DNA of 64,000 nt from NCBI GenBank assembly GCA_963170055.1, contig CAUJGJ010000040.1, positions 226,801-290,800 of the forward strand, given 5' to 3'. A model generated the notes under the pieces. The model searched no databases, was not told the DNA's origin, and was given only the letters and a program-made list of their open reading frames with translations. Shown here in pieces: positions 60,710 to 64,000 of this stretch (its first letter is position 1; each line of letters opens with the position of its first letter). The position numbers were made by a program, and so were the translations under genes. The stretch comes from Halisarca cf. caerulea. Lineage: Eukaryota; Porifera; Demospongiae; Chondrillida; Halisarcidae.

Positions 60710-63700
60710 ATGCATGCGTGTGTGCGTGCGTGCATGTGTGTGTGTACAGTCACCCATAGTTCTGTTGGTTGCATTATGCTACAGTAGCCCAGCCTGTTAA
60801 CTTAAATGATGCGTATTACTAGTCTATGTAGACTGAACAAGGGAAGTGCTATACCAGAAGGTAGTTCCTTAACTCCTTTATGGTGTTGTAAAAGAGTTCA
60901 GGTGCTGGTGTAACATGTAGTTACCATCACATCCCCCTCTCACCTAAGGCATGTGTGTATCAATACTAGATTCAAACCTCAGTAGTAATAGTGAACTCAG
61001 AAATAGAAAAGAATGAGAAAGGATGACTTAACACTAAAAGCACTGAAACTAGGTAAGGATACTCGCTGCTTGGAGCTACATAGATGGGCGTTTGAAAGGA
61101 TTTCTTTGAAAGGTGCAAAGTCTCTGAACAAATAATTTAGGATTCATCTCAAGTGAGATTTCTGTCCACTGAGCAGGGTTGCATACAGGATTTAGAGCTG
61201 AGGGGGGGGGGGGGGGGCAAATTGAGCTTCCTAAAATCTTGGGGGGGGGGGGGTAACGCAATACGGGAGTGTATAGGTGTACAGAGGGGGGAATTATAGG
61301 TAGCAATGCTATGGGGGGGGGTAATATACAGTAAGTAACAATGCTATGAATTTATACAATTCAAGGGGGTTAAGGGATTGGTGAATGTGGTCTTGAGAAA
61401 ATTTTCAAAATTGTAGCATAAAATATTATTTTTTATCCATTTCCCAATAAATCCTGCCTTTCAGGAGGCCCTAGTGTATATGTTGAGATACAAGTTTAGG
61501 GAGGCAGCAGATCTCCAAGGGGGGTGGGGGACAAATACCCCACCCCCCTCTAAATGCAGCCCTGACTGAGGCAATCAAGAAAGACTTCTTGATTATTCAT
61601 GGGTCCTAACATTCAGAACACTATCCCTTATGAAAGGAACAGTGCAGTGGTACTTCTGGCCATGGAAAGGAGGCTTAGGAGCCACACTTCCCTCCTTGTG
61701 TAGTCAACTTTAATGTTTATATTTAAGGTGACTGACAAACCCTGTGTGATAGTACGTAGGTGAATGTAGATCACAATAGGAAAGAAAGTTGTTCCAATTG
61801 AAATACTTATGTTCATGAATGGATTGGGATGGTAATTAAATGTCTAAAAACACAGTAGGAACTTTTAGAACTCTGTATTGGTTATGCAGGCCAGTGATTG
61901 TATCTTTGTATTGAAACTAAAACATGGACGTTTGACATGTAGCGACATCACGATAGGTAACAGCCATATTTTCACAATATTATACGATATAGTGAGTATT
62001 TATGTGGGTAAAAACTTCATGGTTTCTGTGGTTGGAAAGAGAACCATAAAATGTTTACTCAAAAGTTATATGTGTGTGAAACCACATCATTATTTAACAA
62101 ACCACACAAGCATATACAATGTGGCTGTCCATAATGGTATGATATAAAAATGACCTCGGACACGGGGTAAAAGGACACATGCAGGTGTATGCATTTATGT
62201 GTACAGCCCCGGCAAGGCCAGGAGAAAACAGCGTCCTCGTATACAGAACTGTTTAATCTTCGGGGCTGACAGCAGTTGCTAAATTCGCGTGAGGGTTCTC
62301 CATTGCTGCCGCCGTCTTCATCGTTTCTAATTTCCACATAACGCTGCTCCTCCTGTTAGATTACGACTTCTTTCTCTTCATTGATTGTGGCATCCATTAA
62401 CTTCGCATTCTTCCGCTTCTTTTCACAGGTGCCACATGGTGGTAGCCATTTATTCGTTGATTTAGTTTCCTTTTGGTGTGAACCACAATTTTTTACATGA
62501 ATAATCCAAATTTTTAGCATCCATTAAGATTTCCCCTTGGAAATATACCCTCTATGTAGTGTCATGATGATCAATAAAATGTGGTTATTGCATATGCCTA
62601 TGACTACTACATCAGCAGTCACACTCACATGTCAATTGTACTGAAAGCAAGGGTTTACCACAATCACATTGAGTCCAAATGCATTGGTGGCCTTCTGTTG
62701 TGCTCATTACTTACGGGCTTTGAACATACTGTATACATAAATTATTTGTTTTGCCAATGATGTACGCCCACTCTTATATAGGATCCAGAGATTCTACTAT
62801 GGCTGTTTGGACCATACCAGAAAACTCTTACAATGATGTGTACTTGGCAGAAAATGTTCCATCAATAGAACCATCTCATGCCTTCTGCAACAATGATAGC
62901 ACTTGCTCAAGTGATAAAGTTCGAGATTTGGCAGTTAACAGACCTAAGCATGTATGTGAGGAGAGCTGATTTTTGTTTTTTTATTCCATGCATCTGTATT
63001 AATAGTCATTTATCCAGCTTCTAATATTTTTCTGTAGATACTTGCATCCCTTCAATCGACACATTGTGAGGCATCAGTTCATTTTTGGGACACATGTACA
63101 TTTCAACAAGTATGCATGGCGACAACTTTGGTTTGCTTTGTGTTTAGCACACTTTCCACATCTGCATTGTAGGTAGCAGTTTCTATTATGAAGCATGGAG
63201 CAGAAAATGTATGTATGTCAATGGATGAAGATATGAGTTTACTAGCTGTTGGTTCTAGGTCTCATGTCACTCTACTGGATCCAAGGGTAAAACACCATGA
63301 AAGCTCATCCATGTTTCTCTACTCACCAGATGCTGGAAATGGTGAATACTTGCTGTTTTCCATAATTTCTATTCCTTTTACTTAGGCCAATTACTGCTCT
63401 TGTTACAATGAAACCTGTCTAAAAAGGCCACTTGAGAACCAAGTGATTGTGGTCTTTGTAAACAGTTACATGGTCTTTATTAAAGAGATACATTAGTATC
63501 ACTGAGGTGGTGCCATGCATGAACTGGACTACAGTGGTCTATATATTCGCATGCATTGTGCTTATTTAGAGGTGGTCTTTGCTCAGTTTTATGACAACCT
63601 GTATGTAGTGCATGTGACAACCAGCATGCAGTGTATATTTTGTCTACTGAAGCATACAATGTAATGCCATGTGTGCACTTGGACTCCTTTCACACATCTA

Positions 63701-64000
63701 GTGTTTGTACTATATGTACAGGAGTGAGATCTGTTGAATTGAACCAGGGTATTCTGAGTTTTGGAACTGGAGATGGAAATGTTTACTTTCATGATGTGAG
63801 GTTTTCTAACAATCAACTTTCCAACTTCAGAGATGATATGTGCTTATTAAAGACTTCGGAAGGGTACCTTGTAAGTTTATTATTGCATTATAATGTACCA
63901 TCTTCAGTTATTCAGTTACAAACAACACACATCTTTTGCACAGAGACATGATGATATTTACAGAGATTTCTTTCACCATGTTGAAGATTTAAGACATGCC
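59993..64000 (+). CDS. DCAF12: DCAF12, WD40 substrate receptor of CUL4-DDB1 (3' end cut off)
   Basis: DCAF12 is a WD-repeat adaptor that brings substrates to the CUL4-DDB1 ubiquitin ligase. Exons: 59993-60190, 60271-60474, about 60537-60594, 62782-62951, 63038-63109, 63173-63341, 63722-63870 and 63944 to the window end. The order matches human DCAF12: NETDKVFASEWISEQYVAFGTKCSK, CGIHDIGISPTDHYVATSGQNPNDLALYKYPTFDP (in parts), GHNDWIFSLSWITDS, GSRDSTMAVWTI, AENVCMSMDEDMSLLAVGSR, GVRSVELNQGILSFGTGDGN and HDDIYRDFFHHVEDLRHA. About 340 residues are present and roughly 60-90 are missing. The start lacks the basic N-terminal extension of the human protein and begins close to the conserved LL..RE region, so an upstream start is possible. 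The third intron (2.2 kb) holds a (GT)n tract and two transposons. Confidence 0.93.
60642..60744. repeat. (GT)n microsatellite
   Basis: About 100 bases of GT with GCAT/GCGT variants, in the third DCAF12 intron. Confidence 0.97.
61174..61564. mobile_element. CAGGGTTGCAT element with G runs
   Basis: CAGGGTTGCATACAGGATTTAG at the left (given in part: CAGGGTTGCATACAGG) and 'ctctaaatgcagccctg' at the right are inverted repeats. Inside are runs of 9-17 G. It is similar in style, but not in sequence, to the CAGGGTTTC elements. It lies in a DCAF12 intron. Confidence 0.7.
61972..62566. mobile_element. TIR element related to 42946-43436
   Basis: The left end 'tatagtgagtatttatgtgg' with inner 'ggaaagagaaccataaaatg' and the right end 'ttggaaatataccctctatg' mirror the ends of 42946-43436. 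On the minus strand, open fragments KWLPPCGTCEKKRKNAKLMD and EIRNDEDGGSNGEPSREFSN remain. I do not recognise these; they may be captured or transposase-derived. Confidence 0.5.
63405..63600. repeat. Diverged CAGTGAAACCT-type MITE
   Basis: 'caatgaaacctgtctaaaaa' with 'ggccacttgag' and several 'gtggtcttt' motifs resemble the CAGTGAAACCT mariner-like MITEs. The right end is not clear. It lies in a DCAF12 intron. Confidence 0.4.

Overview
This is eukaryotic, metazoan nuclear DNA. Genes have many short phase-consistent GT-AG introns, the sequence is AT-rich, and (CA)n/(CT)n/(TA)n microsatellites and small inverted-repeat transposons are very dense. Two gaps of exactly 200 N (7001-7200, 32201-32400) mark a draft assembly. 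Compact orthologues of animal genes (SIL1, a CENP-E/kinesin-7-like motor, ribosomal protein eS17, DCAF12), together with retroelement families I associate with sponges and cnidarians, point to a sponge or similar early-branching animal; the species is an inference.

Layout. 1-3.9 kb: no gene; a decayed retroelement (2080-3215). 3.9-18.4 kb: two paralogous, cysteine-rich, probably secreted protein genes in tail-to-tail orientation (+ 3928-15321, - 16698-18390) with the same intron phases. The plus copy has been inflated by a 5-kb intron holding a LINE, a Harbinger-like MITE nested in it, a gap and foldback elements. 18.4-23.7 kb: no gene, scattered repeats. 23.7-27.4 kb (-): SIL1, the ER nucleotide exchange factor of BiP, in four exons. 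27.5-30.2 kb: MITEs and a doubtful exon pair. 30.3-55.6 kb (-): one very large kinesin gene with more than 34 exons. It has a motor domain (aa 1-332), a 1.9-kb exon with about 29 tandem 42-bp repeats each encoding a SVQTD motif, then a long coiled coil built from duplicated exon modules; its introns are full of transposons. 56.5-59.5 kb (-): RPS17 in five exons, the first being only the ATG. 60.0-64.0 kb (+): DCAF12, divergent from RPS17 across a 508-bp shared promoter region, running off the window.

The genes are independent housekeeping and cell-division genes, not an operon. The most unusual object is the kinesin tail array: QT motifs spaced 14 residues apart resemble multivalent LC8 (DYNLL) docking arrays, suggesting that this kinesin could be clamped by, or linked to, dynein light chain. 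This is inference from motif pattern only. The second theme is the transposon landscape: several unrelated MITE families share a TA-CCGTA terminus, and some carry gene- or transposase-derived ORF fragments.
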